Numbered from the stretch's first letter, positions 20,202-29,221 are shown. The stretch is 64,000 nt of DNA from Georgenia satyanarayanai (GCF_009193135.1 NZ_VUKC01000008.1:1-64000); one strand, 5' to 3'. Notes: generated by a model not told the origin, from the letters alone. Numbers and translations: made by a program.

Positions 20202-22049
20202 ATGAACACGACTCACCCACGGGGGCGTGCCCTCACCGCCCTCACCGCCGTCGCGCTCACGGCGGGCGTCCTGCTCGCGCCCGCGGCGGGCGCCGCCCCG
20301 GCCGAGGACCTGCCGCACGTCACGGTCGTCGCCACCGGCGGCACGATCGCCGGCAAGGCGCAGGGCCGCGACACCTTCACGAGCTACCGCGCCGGGACCT
20401 ACCCGATGGCCGACATGGTCGCCCAGCTCGAGCCGGAGATCGGGGCCTTCGCCGACGTCGACGTCGTCCAGTTCGGCAACTCCGGGTCCGGCGGCTACAC
20501 GATCGAGCAGTACCGCGAGCTCACCGCCACGGTCGAGGAGGCGCTGGAGGAGTCCGACGCCGTCGTCGTCACGACCGGCACCGACACGATGGAGGAGTTC
20601 GCCTACTGGCTCGACCTCACCGTGCAGAACCGCAAGCCGGTGATCCTCACCGGTGCCATGCGGCCGTGGGCGGCGGGGGACACGGCCGGAGAGGCCGGCG
20701 TCATCGGCGCGGACGGCCCGGCCAACCTCCTCCAGGCGGTGCGACTCGGCGCGAGCCAGCAGACCTTCTGCTTCGGGACCGTCCTCATGCTCAACGACGA
20801 GATCCACGCCGCGCGCGACGTCACCAAGGGCAACACCACCCGCACCGACACCTTCGTCACCCGCCAGCTGGGTGCGCTCGGCTGGATCGACGGTGCCACC
20901 GTCCACGTCCAGCGGGCGCCGGCCCGGGTGCTCGACTGCGCCGACGAGGAGTGGTTCACGCCCTTCGACCTCGACTCGCTCGACCCGGCGCCGCTGCCCC
21001 GCACCGAGGTGTTCTACAACTACCAGCAGGCCGGGGGCGAGGCGATCACCGCCTTCGCCGAGGCCGGCGTCACCGGCATCGTCACCGCGGGCACCGGCGC
21101 CGGTGGCATCTCCTCCGCTCCCGGTCAGGCACGCCGCGACGCGATCGCCGACGGCGTGTGGTTCGTCAGCACCAGCCGCACCGGCAGCGGCACCGTCGAC
21201 GGCGGCGGGGAGGGGATCATCGCCGGCGGGGACCTGCTGCCGCAGAAGGCCCGCCTGCTGCTCCTGCTCAGCCGCGCCTTCACCGAGGACATCGAGCAGG
21301 CGCGGGGCTGGTTCGCCACGCTCGGCACGCCGAGCTTCGACCAGTCCGCCCTCGCCGGCACCGTGAGCCCGACCCCGGGCGGCGAGCCGACCGAGCCCGG
21401 TGAGCCGACGCCCGGACCGACGGCCGGGCCGACGACCCCGCCCGCGACACCCGGGGACGAGCCGACCGGTGAGGTCCCGGCCGGGGAGGAGCCCGCCGGC
21501 GAGGAGCCTGCCGGTGAGGAGCCCGCCGGTGAGGAGCCGCCGGCGCCCGAGGAGGGGACCGACGCCGCCGCCGGCGGGAGCGGCAGCGGCAGTGGCGGCG
21601 GTGGGCTGCCCGCCCTCGGCGCGCCGGTCCAGGCCGCGCTCACCGCGGCGGCGCTCGCGGTCCTCGCCGGCGGCACGCTCTACGCGCTGCCCCGCCGCCG
21701 GGCGGGGGGCCCCCCCCCCGCGGCGTGCGGCGGGCGCGCCGGGGGGGGGGGCGGGGCCGCCCCCCCCCGCCGCGCGCTGCCGCGCGGGTCGCCCGGGCGT
21801 GCGCAGGGCAGCTGCCCGCGCTCTCGGTCGGCCGCTGTCGCTGATCTGCGCACAAGTCGACGACACCCCGGCGACACGCCGGGACAGGTGTCTCCCACGA
21901 CCCCCACGCGCGGACGTGTGCGCGAGACCCGCGCGCCGGCGCCCTCAGCGCCGGGGTGCGGCGGCCGTGGAGCCCCGGACGATGAGCTCGGCGACGAAGA
22001 GGAGCTCACTGCGGGGGGCTCGCGAGCCGTTGATCTCGGCGACGAGTGA
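20202..22049 (+). CDS. Secreted L-asparaginase with C-terminal sorting-type anchor; 3' end doubtful
   Basis: Type-II-like asparaginase: signal peptide (residues 1-32), ATGGTIAGK (44-52; T48 nucleophile), TTGTDTMEE (124-132) and the remaining AnsA/B core to about residue 390. It hydrolyses asparagine to aspartate and ammonia outside the cell. A Pro/Glu linker with repeated GEEPA units leads to LPALG, a hydrophobic helix and RRR, a sorting-type anchor in which Thr is replaced by Leu. The protein should end there (about residue 505), but no stop occurs in this frame until 22049, across long G and C runs and into the convergent regulator gene. The last 105 or so residues are therefore suspect. 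An AGGAG site precedes the ATG. Confidence 0.8.
   Translation: MNTTHPRGRALTALTAVALTAGVLLAPAAGAAPAEDLPHVTVVATGGTIAGKAQGRDTFTSYRAGTYPMADMVAQLEPEIGAFADVDVVQFGNSGSGGYTIEQYRELTATVEEALEESDAVVVTTGTDTMEEFAYWLDLTVQNRKPVILTGAMRPWAAGDTAGEAGVIGADGPANLLQAVRLGASQQTFCFGTVLMLNDEIHAARDVTKGNTTRTDTFVTRQLGALGWIDGATVHVQRAPARVLDCADEEWFTPFDLDSLDPAPLPRTEVFYNYQQAGGEAITAFAEAGVTGIVTAGTGAGGISSAPGQARRDAIADGVWFVSTSRTGSGTVDGGGEGIIAGGDLLPQKARLLLLLSRAFTEDIEQARGWFATLGTPSFDQSALAGTVSPTPGGEPTEPGEPTPGPTAGPTTPPATPGDEPTGEVPAGEEPAGEEPAGEEPAGEEPPAPEEGTDAAAGGSGSGSGGGGLPALGAPVQAALTAAALAVLAGGTLYALPRRRAGGPPPAACGGRAGGGGGAAPPRRALPRGSPGRAQGSCPRSRSAAVADLRTSRRHPGDTPGQVSPTTPTRGRVRETRAPAPSAPGCGGRGAPDDELGDEEELTAGGSRAVDLGDE
21704..21771 (+). repeat. 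Homopolymer-rich GC hairpins after the asparaginase anchor
   Basis: Runs of 10 or so G and C residues alternate here, and G-run/C-run pairs would fold into very stable stems. It may be the asparaginase terminator, but it is also the kind of tract where sequencing or assembly indels are common. It coincides with the point where a stop codon is expected and missing. Confidence 0.5.
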
Positions 22050-22957
22050 CGTGACCGCCGCGTGGCTCATCGCGTCGACCGGCTGGCGCAGCGTCGTCAG
22101 CGGCGGGTCGGTGAAGGCCATGAGCGGGGAGTCGTCGAAGCCGACGACGGACACGTCCTCGGGAACCGACAGCCCGCGGCTGCGGGCGGCGCGGACGGCG
22201 CCGAGCGCCATGAGGTCGGAGCCGCAGATGATCGCGGTGCAGCCCTGGTCGAGGAGGATGCCGGCGGCGGCCTGGCCCCCCTCGAAGGTGAAGAGGGTGG
22301 GCACGACGTGCGCGGCGCCGTCGGGAAGGAGCGCGCCGACCGCGCGCTCGAAGCCCGCGCGCTTGCGCTGGGCCGGGACGAAGCGGTCCGGGCCGATGGC
22401 CAGGCCGAGCGAGGTGTGCCCCTGGGAGACGAGGTGGCGCACGGCGAGCTCCATGCTGCCGGAGTCGTCGGTGGAGAAGGCGGCGGCGTCGACCGCGCCG
22501 GTGTAGCCGTTGACGAGGACGAAGGGCACGCCCTTGGACTGCAGCCGCAGGTAGCGGTCGACGTCGGCCTCGGTGTCGGCGTGCAGGCCGGAGACGAAGA
22601 CGATCCCGTCGACCCCGTGGTCGAGGAGCATCTCGACGTACTGGTCCTCGGTCGTCCCGCCGGGGGACTGCGTGCACAGCAGCGGGGTGTAGCCGAGCGT
22701 CGAGAGCACCGACTCGATGGACTGGGCGAAGGCCGGGAAGACCGGGTTGGTCAGCTCGGGCACGACGAGCCCGATGAGTCCTGCCGAGCGTGCCCGCAGC
22801 CGCTCCGGGCGCTCGTGCCGAGCATGTCGAGGGCCGCGAGGACCGCCTTGCGGGTGTCGGCGGCGACCTCCGGCTTGCCGTTGAGGACCCGGGACACCGT
22901 CGCGGTGCTGACCCCTGCCTGGTCGGCGACGTCCGTCAGTCTGGTGCGTCCCTGCAT
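21945..22957 (-). pseudogene. LacI-family sugar regulator, interrupted by a one-base frameshift
   Basis: Two frames together make a complete LacI/GalR regulator of about 337 aa. The first (start 22957) has the helix-turn-helix TRLTDVADQAGVSTATVSRVLNG followed by LDMLG; from about 22816 the family pattern continues only in another frame as ERPERLRARSAGLIGLVVPELTNP (shown here in part) and then the full periplasmic-binding-type ligand domain. One missing base in the LG-Y-E-R-P region explains it. A GGAGGAG site precedes the ATG. It is divergent from malE, and two LacI-type operators lie between them, so the intact protein should repress the maltodextrin importer. Genuine pseudogene and sequencing error are both possible. 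Confidence 0.85.
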
Positions 22958-22999
22958 CGCAGACTCCTCCCTGCTGTCCTGTCCGTCCCGGTGTGCGGG

Positions 23000-23036
23000 T
23001 GCAATCGTTGCATGAAAGTTACTGCAACGTGTTGCA
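23000..23036 (+). promoter_or_regulatory. Two LacI-type operators before malE
   Basis: TGCAATCGTTGCA (23000-23012) and TGCAACGTGTTGCA (23023-23036) are palindromes of the MalR/LacI type, centred 23 bp apart between the divergent regulator and the transporter operon. Confidence 0.75.
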
Positions 23037-23132
23037 CTCCGTTGCCGGACCGGCCTACGCTGCGCCGAAACGGCACAGCGACGCGGCTATGACGCCGGCG
23101 TCGCCTCGGCCCCGACAGAGGAGAGATATCGG

Positions 23133-24377
23133 ATGCGCCGTAGCATCGTGATCACCGCAGCCGTCGCCCTGACGCTCGGACTTGCCGCGTGCGGCAGCGA
23201 GTCGGAGGAGCCGGAGGAGTCCACCCCCGAGGCGACACAGGAGTCCGAGGAGCCCACCGCCGCCGAGGGCGGCTCGCTCACCATCTGGGTCGACGACACC
23301 CGCGAGGCGGCCGTCGCCGCCGCGGCCGAGGCGTTCGAGGCCGAGACCGGCACCACCGTCGAGCTGGTCCAGAAGAACTTCGACGACATCCGCCCCGACT
23401 TCCTCGCCCAGGTCCCCACGGGTGAGGGCCCGGACATCACCGTGGGCGCCCACGACTGGCTCGGTGAGCTCACCGCCAACGGTGTCGTCGCCCCCGTCGA
23501 GCTCGGCGACAAGGCCGACGAGTTCGAGGACGTCGCGACCTCGGCCTTCACCTACGAGGGCCAGGTCTACGGACTGCCCTACGCGATCGAGAACATCGCC
23601 ATCTACCGCAACACCGCGCTCGTGGACGAGACCCCGGCGACCTTCGACGAGATGATCGTCATGGGTGAGGAGTCCGGCGCGCAGTACCCCTTCCTCGTCC
23701 AGATCACCGAGGTCGGCGACCCGTACACGATGTACCCGTTCCAGACGTCCTTCGGGGCGCCGGTCTTCGAGACGAACGCCGACGGCAGCTACACCGCCGA
23801 TCTCGCGCTGGGTGGGGAGAACGGCAACGCCTTCGCGCAGTGGCTCGCCGAGCAGGGCGAGGCCGGCACGCTCAACACCTCGTGGGAGTACGACATCGTC
23901 GTCGAGGCCTTCGCGAACGGCGAGGCGGCCTACCTCCTCGGCGGCCCGTGGATGCTCGCGTCCTTCGAGGGCGTGGACGTCGCCGTCGACCCCATCCCGT
24001 CGGCCGGCGGGGAGCCGGCGCAGCCCTTCACCGGGGTCCAGGGCTTCTACGTGAGCGCGCAGAGCGACAACGCCCTGCTCGCCACCGACTTCCTCGTCAA
24101 CTACATGGCCACCGAGGAGGCGCAGATCGCGCTCTACGAGGCCGGTGACCGCACCCCGGCGCTGACCGCCGCCGCCGACACCGTCTCCGAGGACCCGGTC
24201 GCGGCCGGCTTCCGCGAGGTCGGCGCCGACGCCGTACCCATGCCCTCCATCCCCGAGATGGGTGAGGTGTGGAACTTCTGGGGCGTCACCGAGGGGCAGA
24301 TCATCTCCGGCCAGCTCGACCCGGTCGACGGCTGGGAGAAGATGGTCGCTGACATCGAGGCCGCGATCGGCGGATGA
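23133..24377 (+). CDS. malE: Maltose/maltodextrin-type ABC substrate-binding lipoprotein
   Basis: Lipoprotein of 414 aa with a lipobox LAAC (C20) and an acidic linker, then an extracellular solute-binding fold of family 1 (SLTIWVDD, GPDITVGAHDWLGEL, YGLPYAIENIAIYRN, AYLLGGPWM). These segments are very close to those of maltose/cyclodextrin-binding proteins. It delivers sugar to the MalF/MalG pore. The operators at 23000-23036 suggest sugar-responsive repression. A hairpin right after the stop probably sets its expression above the permeases. Sugar specificity (maltose, maltotriose or other) is inferred. Confidence 0.9.
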   Translation: MRRSIVITAAVALTLGLAACGSESEEPEESTPEATQESEEPTAAEGGSLTIWVDDTREAAVAAAAEAFEAETGTTVELVQKNFDDIRPDFLAQVPTGEGPDITVGAHDWLGELTANGVVAPVELGDKADEFEDVATSAFTYEGQVYGLPYAIENIAIYRNTALVDETPATFDEMIVMGEESGAQYPFLVQITEVGDPYTMYPFQTSFGAPVFETNADGSYTADLALGGENGNAFAQWLAEQGEAGTLNTSWEYDIVVEAFANGEAAYLLGGPWMLASFEGVDVAVDPIPSAGGEPAQPFTGVQGFYVSAQSDNALLATDFLVNYMATEEAQIALYEAGDRTPALTAAADTVSEDPVAAGFREVGADAVPMPSIPEMGEVWNFWGVTEGQIISGQLDPVDGWEKMVADIEAAIGG

Positions 24378-24382
24378 CGGAC

Positions 24383-24420
24383 GTGCGCGGCGCGCCCGGC
24401 CAGCCGGGCGTGCCGCGCAC
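24383..24420 (+). promoter_or_regulatory. Intercistronic hairpin between malE and malF
   Basis: Two 18-nt arms (24383-24400 and 24403-24420) pair with a single G-U, starting six nt after the malE stop. In enteric mal operons a hairpin at the same place stabilises malE mRNA and lowers malF; the same use is likely here. Its presence argues against starting MalF at the overlapping ATG 24374. Confidence 0.7.
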
Positions 24421-24460
24421 GCGCCTGCACCCCTCGCCTCTTCGCCCCGGAAGGCACGCG

Positions 24461-26074
24461 ATGTCCCAGCCCCAGGCCCCCCAGCTCACGACGGCGGACG
24501 CGGAGCCCGAGACGCTCCACGTCCGGCGCACGCCGCACTCGCGGACGTACACGCCCGGCTTCTTCGTCAAGGTCGCCATCATGGCGCTCGTCAACGCCCT
24601 CGGCGTCTTCATCGTCATCCAGGCGTGGGTGGCGGGGTCGTGGGGGGTGCTCGCGGCCATGGTGGCGCTCATCGTCGCGGCCGACTACGTGTACTTCTCC
24701 CGCCGCGCGCTGCCGATGAAGTACATCCTGCCCGGGCTGGCGTTCCTCCTCGTCTTCCAGGTCTTCACCGTCGTCTACACCGGCTACGTCGCGTTCACGA
24801 ACTACGGCCAGGGCCACAACTCGACCAAGGGCGACGCGATCGAGGCCCTCCTCATCCAGAACGAGCAGCGGGTGGAGGGGTCCAGCTCCTACCCGCTCGC
24901 CGTCGTCGAGCGGGACGGCGAGCTCGGCTTCGCCGTCGTCGACGACGGCGTCGTCCGGGCCGGCACCGCGGAGGCGCCGCTCGAGGACGTCGAGGACGCC
25001 GTCGTCAGCGACGGGGTCCTCACCGAGGTGCCGGGGTGGGAGCTCGTCGACCGGCAGGAGGTCATCGCCCGGCAGAACGACGTCGTCGCGCTGCGCGTCC
25101 CGGTGTCCGACGACGCCGAGCAGGGCTCGATCCGCACGCAGGACGCCCGCAACGGCTTCGTCTACCGCTCGGTCCTCGAGTACGACGAGGCGGCGGACAC
25201 GATGACGAACCTCGAGACGGGCGTCGTCTACAGCCCGAACGACACCGGCCGGTTCGAGGCGGAGGACGGCTCGACCCTCAACGTCGGGTGGCGCGTGCCC
25301 GTGGGCCTGGACAACTTCACGACGGCGTTCGGTGACTCCCGGTACGCCGAGCCGTTCCTCAAGGTGCTCGTCTGGACCTTCGCCTTCGCGATCCTCACCG
25401 TGGGCCTGACCTTCTTCCTCGGTCTGTTCTTCGCCCTCGTCCTCAACGACGAGCGGGTCCGCGGCCGCAAGGTCATGCGCGCGCTGCTCATCCTGCCGTA
25501 CGCCTTCCCCGCCCTCATGTCCTACCTGCTGTGGCGCGGCATGCTCAACACGGACTTCGGCTTCGTCAACCAGGTGATCCTGGGCGGCGCGGAGGTGCCG
25601 TGGCTGACGAGCGAGTGGCTCGCCCGCGCCGTCGTCCTCGGGGTCCAGCTGTGGGTGGGCTTCCCGTACATGTTCCTCATCACGACCGGCGCGCTGCAGT
25701 CCATCCCCAGCGACGTCACCGAGGCGGCGCGCATCGACGGCGCCGGCCGGCTGCGGATCTTCCGCTCGCTGACCCTGCCGCTCCTGTTCATCGCCGTCGC
25801 CCCGCTCCTCATCTCCTCCTTCGCCTTCAACTTCAACAACTTCAACGGCATCGAGATGCTCACCGAGGGCGGGCCGCGGTTCCAGGACACCTCCGTGCCT
25901 GTCGGCGCGACCGACATCCTCATCACGATGGTCTACTCCATCTCGGGGCTCGACGGCCGCGCGACGACGAACTACGGCCTCGCCTCGGCCCTGTCGCTCG
26001 TCATCTTCCTCATCGTCGCGACGATCTCGGCGATCACGTTCCGCAAGACCCAGGCGCTGGAGGACATCAACTGA
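24461..26074 (+). CDS. malF: Maltodextrin-type ABC permease MalF
   Basis: Integral membrane subunit, 537 aa from the ATG at 24461, which has a GGAAGG site seven nt upstream; an ATG at 24374 overlapping the malE stop would translate through the hairpin and is less likely. Three N-terminal helices are followed by an extracytoplasmic loop of about 180 residues, as in MalF (P2 loop), then the permease core with the EAARIDGAGRLRIF coupling motif. MalG follows after one base. No MalK-type ATPase is nearby, so a shared MsiK-like ATPase elsewhere is expected. Confidence 0.9.
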   Translation: MSQPQAPQLTTADAEPETLHVRRTPHSRTYTPGFFVKVAIMALVNALGVFIVIQAWVAGSWGVLAAMVALIVAADYVYFSRRALPMKYILPGLAFLLVFQVFTVVYTGYVAFTNYGQGHNSTKGDAIEALLIQNEQRVEGSSSYPLAVVERDGELGFAVVDDGVVRAGTAEAPLEDVEDAVVSDGVLTEVPGWELVDRQEVIARQNDVVALRVPVSDDAEQGSIRTQDARNGFVYRSVLEYDEAADTMTNLETGVVYSPNDTGRFEAEDGSTLNVGWRVPVGLDNFTTAFGDSRYAEPFLKVLVWTFAFAILTVGLTFFLGLFFALVLNDERVRGRKVMRALLILPYAFPALMSYLLWRGMLNTDFGFVNQVILGGAEVPWLTSEWLARAVVLGVQLWVGFPYMFLITTGALQSIPSDVTEAARIDGAGRLRIFRSLTLPLLFIAVAPLLISSFAFNFNNFNGIEMLTEGGPRFQDTSVPVGATDILITMVYSISGLDGRATTNYGLASALSLVIFLIVATISAITFRKTQALEDIN

Positions 26075-26075
26075 C

Positions 26076-26975
26076 ATGGCCACCACGACCGTCCCCGGGC
26101 GCGCCACCGCCGCGCCGCAGCACCGTCCCAGCCGCCGCCGCTGGTGGAGCGAGGTCGGCTGGCGCTACGTCGTCGCCGCCGCCGCGATCGTCTACGCCGT
26201 CTGGCCCATCGTCTACATCGTCTCGGCCTCGCTCGCCGAGCGCGGCACCCTCACCGGGTCGAACGCGCTCTTCGCCGACGTGAGCCCGGCGAACTACGGC
26301 AGGCTCGCCGACACCTACTTCTGGACCTGGCTCGCCAACACCCTCGTCATCGCGTCGACGACGGCGGTCGGCACCGTCCTCATGGGCGCGGCGGCCGCGT
26401 ACGCCTTCTCCCGGTTCCGCTTCCGCGGGCGCCGGGGTGGGCTCATCGCCCTCCTCATCGTCCAGATGTTCCCGCAGCTGCTCGCGTTCGTCGCGATCTT
26501 CCTGCTCCTGCTCGTCCTCGGCGACGTCACCCCGGTGCTCGGCCTCAACTCCCGGGTCGCGCTCATCATGGTGTACCTCGGCGGCGCGCTCGGGGTGAAC
26601 ACCTTCCTCATGTACGGCTTCTTCAACACCGTGCCGCGGGAGCTGGACGAGGCGGCGAAGATCGACGGCGCCACCCACGCACAGACCTACTGGACGATCA
26701 TCCTGCGCCTCGTCGCGCCGATCCTCGCCGTCGTCGCGCTGCTGTCCTTCATCTCGAGCTTCTCCGACTTCCTCCTCGCCAAGCTCATCCTCCAGTCGGA
26801 GTCGAAGTGGACGCTGGCCGTGGGGCTCTACCAGTGGGTCTCGGACCAGCTCTCGGCGAACTGGGGACTCTTCGCGGCCGGTGCGACGATCGGCGCGATC
26901 CCGATCGTGGTCATCTTCCTCTTCCTCCAGCGCTTCATCGTCTCCGGCCTCACCGCCGGGTCCGTCAAGGGCTGA
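26076..26975 (+). CDS. malG: Maltodextrin-type ABC permease MalG
   Basis: Second pore subunit, 299 aa, six hydrophobic helices and the DEAAKIDGATHAQTYW coupling motif that contacts the ATPase. The ATG follows the malF stop after a single base, so the operon is tightly coupled. The C-terminus GSVKG is typical of MalG. With MalE and MalF it forms an importer whose ATPase must come from outside the window. Confidence 0.92.
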   Translation: MATTTVPGRATAAPQHRPSRRRWWSEVGWRYVVAAAAIVYAVWPIVYIVSASLAERGTLTGSNALFADVSPANYGRLADTYFWTWLANTLVIASTTAVGTVLMGAAAAYAFSRFRFRGRRGGLIALLIVQMFPQLLAFVAIFLLLLVLGDVTPVLGLNSRVALIMVYLGGALGVNTFLMYGFFNTVPRELDEAAKIDGATHAQTYWTIILRLVAPILAVVALLSFISSFSDFLLAKLILQSESKWTLAVGLYQWVSDQLSANWGLFAAGATIGAIPIVVIFLFLQRFIVSGLTAGSVKG

Positions 26976-26993
26976 GCGCCGCCGGCTCCCGGG

Positions 26994-28181
26994 TCAGCGG
27001 CGGGCGCGGGGGTCGCGTTCGCGCGGCTGCGGCTCGAGCCACTGCCACACGGCGGTGCGCGGCGGGAGCAGGAGGCGGCCGCCGGTGCCGGTGGACAGCG
27101 GCCCGGAGGACAGCAGCACCTCGCGCTCGGCGGGCAGGGGCACGGCGTCGTCACCGACGTTCACCACGACCAGCATCTCCCCGCTGAGGAAGGCGAGGAC
27201 GGTGTCCGGCACGGGCCCGTCGAGCTCGTCGACCCAGGCGAGGGGCGCCACCCCGAGGCGGTGGTCGGCGCGCAGGCGCAGGGCGGCGCGGACGGTCTCG
27301 AAGCACGAGCCGGTCTGCCCGCGCTGCTCCTCCTTGAGCCGGACGGCGAGGGCGAGGCGCTCGGGCTCGGGGTGCTGGGTGGTCTTGACCGGCATGCCGA
27401 GCTCGATGCCCTGGCGCAGGTAGACCGCGCCCGGCATGGCGAGCACGACCAGCGCCGTCGCCAGCGCCAGCTCGGGAGAGCCGGCCTCGAGGACGTCGGG
27501 CACGAGCCAGGCGCCGGCGCTGCCGAGGGCGTCGCGGATCCGCAGGCTCTCGGTCACCGACTCGATGACCTGTGGGGGGTCGCCGACGTCGAGGAGGTCG
27601 GCGTCGACGAGGTGGTGCAGCCAGTCCTCGTGGAGCATCTCCGCCACCCGGGACTGGGTGGCGGGGCTGAGCCGGGTGGAGAGGATCGGGTCCTCGTAGC
27701 GGGCGTGCTCGGCGAGCACGGCGTGCAGCTCGCGGTAGCGGGCGTGGGACACCGGCTCGGAGTCGGTGACCGGGCCGAGGTCGAGGCCGTCGGCGCCACG
27801 GCCGAGCCAGTAACGGGCGCAGGCCTCCTCGCGCGGGTCGAGGGGGTCGATGCGGAGCACCACGCGCAGGCCCGTGCGGCGGGCCCGGGCGAGGAGGTCG
27901 ACGACGGCGTCGATGATCTCCGCGGGCGCCTCGCCCGGCAGCGGAGGGCAGCCGATGCGCACGGCCTGGACACCGAGGCGCGAGACCGCGCGGAGCTGCT
28001 CGCCGCGCGCGGCGACCTCGGCGAGGGTGGTGGTGCCGCTGAGGAGGGGCGGCTCGTTGACGTAGACGACGGAGGAGCGCCACCACTCCGGCGAGCCGGC
28101 GGGGGCACGGTGGACCAGGCGGGTGGTCACCGTCCCCGGAGTCGCGGCCGTCGTTGGCGCGCTGGGTGCGGGGTCGGTCAT
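26994..28181 (-). CDS. GH13-like protein without catalytic residues (395 aa)
   Basis: The N-terminus PEWWRSSVVYVNEPPLL and the C-terminal beta domain (LVVVNVGDDAVPLPAEREVLLSSGPL; shown in two parts here) align with the GH13 enzyme at 18237, but the barrel is about 200 residues shorter. The nucleophile region DGFRVDV is replaced by DGLDLGPV, the NHT region by RIDPLDP, and no acid/base Glu or SNHD motif is found. It is therefore likely a pseudoenzyme, perhaps a sugar sensor or regulator beside malEFG. A CACAAT box (28188-28193) six nt before the ATG suggests its own leaderless promoter. It is convergent with malG. Confidence 0.75.
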   Translation of the reverse strand: MTDPAPSAPTTAATPGTVTTRLVHRAPAGSPEWWRSSVVYVNEPPLLSGTTTLAEVAARGEQLRAVSRLGVQAVRIGCPPLPGEAPAEIIDAVVDLLARARRTGLRVVLRIDPLDPREEACARYWLGRGADGLDLGPVTDSEPVSHARYRELHAVLAEHARYEDPILSTRLSPATQSRVAEMLHEDWLHHLVDADLLDVGDPPQVIESVTESLRIRDALGSAGAWLVPDVLEAGSPELALATALVVLAMPGAVYLRQGIELGMPVKTTQHPEPERLALAVRLKEEQRGQTGSCFETVRAALRLRADHRLGVAPLAWVDELDGPVPDTVLAFLSGEMLVVVNVGDDAVPLPAEREVLLSSGPLSTGTGGRLLLPPRTAVWQWLEPQPRERDPRARR

Positions 28182-28185
28182 GGCG

Positions 28186-28797
28186 TCATTGTGGCACCAA
28201 CGGTGGGCCCGGGACCCGTCGACCGCCGGCCCACTCGGGCCGCAGGACGGACATGAGGACCTGGTCGACGCGCTCGTCGTCGTACCGCAGCGCCTGGCGC
28301 TCACGGCCCTCGACGACGAAGCCGGCCTTCTCGTACACGCGCAGCGCCCGCGGGTTGAAGGCGTAGACCCCGAGGGCGATCCGGTGCAGGGGCAGGTGGG
28401 TGAAGGCGTGGTCGAGCAGCAGCCGGGTGGCCTCGGTGCCGAGGCCGCGGTCCCTGCCGCGCGGACCGATGAGGATGCGGAAGTTGCACGACTCGTTGCC
28501 GGGGTCCCAGTCGTTGAGGACCACCTCACCGACCCAGGTGCCGGTGGCGTTGTCCACGACCATGAGGTCGAGCCGGTCCTCGCGGCCGGCGAGCCCGGAG
28601 TACCAGGAGCGCAGCCGGGCGGGGTCGTGCTCGGCGGCGCGGGCCTCCTCCTCGCCGTGGACGCTGCCGGTGAGGCGCAGCAGCTCCGGGTCGGTGAGCG
28701 CCTCGAGGACGTGGGGCAGGTCCTCCTCGCGGTAGGGGCGCAGGGTGGTGAGGGCGCCGGTGAGGACGGGCTTGAGCGCCCAGGGGGAGGTGGCCAC
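28186..28797 (-). CDS. GNAT N-acetyltransferase, RimJ/RimL type (203 aa)
   Basis: A LRPYREEDLPHV start, central WVGEVVLNDW strands, an RGLGTEATRLLLDHAF acetyl-CoA loop and a C-terminal LGVYAFNPRALRVYEKAGF motif identify a RimJ/RimL-type acetyltransferase, which acetylates protein N-termini or small molecules from acetyl-CoA. The GTG at 28797 lies four nt after the stop of the preceding gene; no ribosome site is obvious, so the start is uncertain. The substrate is unknown. Confidence 0.83.
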   Translation of the reverse strand: MATSPWALKPVLTGALTTLRPYREEDLPHVLEALTDPELLRLTGSVHGEEEARAAEHDPARLRSWYSGLAGREDRLDLMVVDNATGTWVGEVVLNDWDPGNESCNFRILIGPRGRDRGLGTEATRLLLDHAFTHLPLHRIALGVYAFNPRALRVYEKAGFVVEGRERQALRYDDERVDQVLMSVLRPEWAGGRRVPGPPLVPQ

Positions 28798-28801
28798 CGC
28801 G

Positions 28802-29221
28802 CTAGCCGAGGTCCGCGCTGAGCCAGCGCTCGGGCTGCATCTCGATGACGACGTGGTCCCCGAGATCACGCCGGGCCATCGCGAGGTAGCCCTCCGCGGC
28901 CTCCCCGGACAGATAGCGGTAGGTCATCTCGACGAGGCGCTCGTCGGTCTGGGGCAGCACGCCCGTCACCGGTCCCTCGACGGAGACGTAGCGGACGGTG
29001 GGGCGCACGCGCTCGGCCATGAGGCTGAAGCGCCCGGCGGTCGCGATGAGCCGCGCCTTGCGCGACTGCCCGCCGGTGAGCACCCACAGCCGCCCGCCGG
29101 GCGTGTACTGGTACCAGAGCGGCACGACGAGCGGGGCCCGGCCCGGCTCGCCCGCCACGGACAGCGCACCGATGTGGGGCTCGGCCAGGAACCGCTCACG
29201 GTCCTCACGGGTCAGCACCAT
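28802..29221 (-). CDS. PPOX-class flavin/F420-binding protein (139 aa)
   Basis: Small split-barrel protein with an EPHIGALSVAGEPGRAPLVVP-type beta core (residues 14-34), WVLTGGQSRKARLIA and a YVSVEGPV strand, the pattern of pyridoxamine-phosphate-oxidase-like proteins in actinomycetes, many of which bind F420 or FMN. It may reduce a small molecule. A TACCGT box (29228-29233) six nt before the ATG indicates a leaderless message that likely includes the GNAT gene. Confidence 0.8.
   Translation of the reverse strand: MVLTREDRERFLAEPHIGALSVAGEPGRAPLVVPLWYQYTPGGRLWVLTGGQSRKARLIATAGRFSLMAERVRPTVRYVSVEGPVTGVLPQTDERLVEMTYRYLSGEAAEGYLAMARRDLGDHVVIEMQPERWLSADLG

Noticed and set aside
24374-24460. MalF start at the ATG overlapping the malE stop
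   Set aside because: The added 29 residues would be encoded by the strong hairpin and are arginine/proline-rich; the ATG at 24461 has a GGAAGG site.
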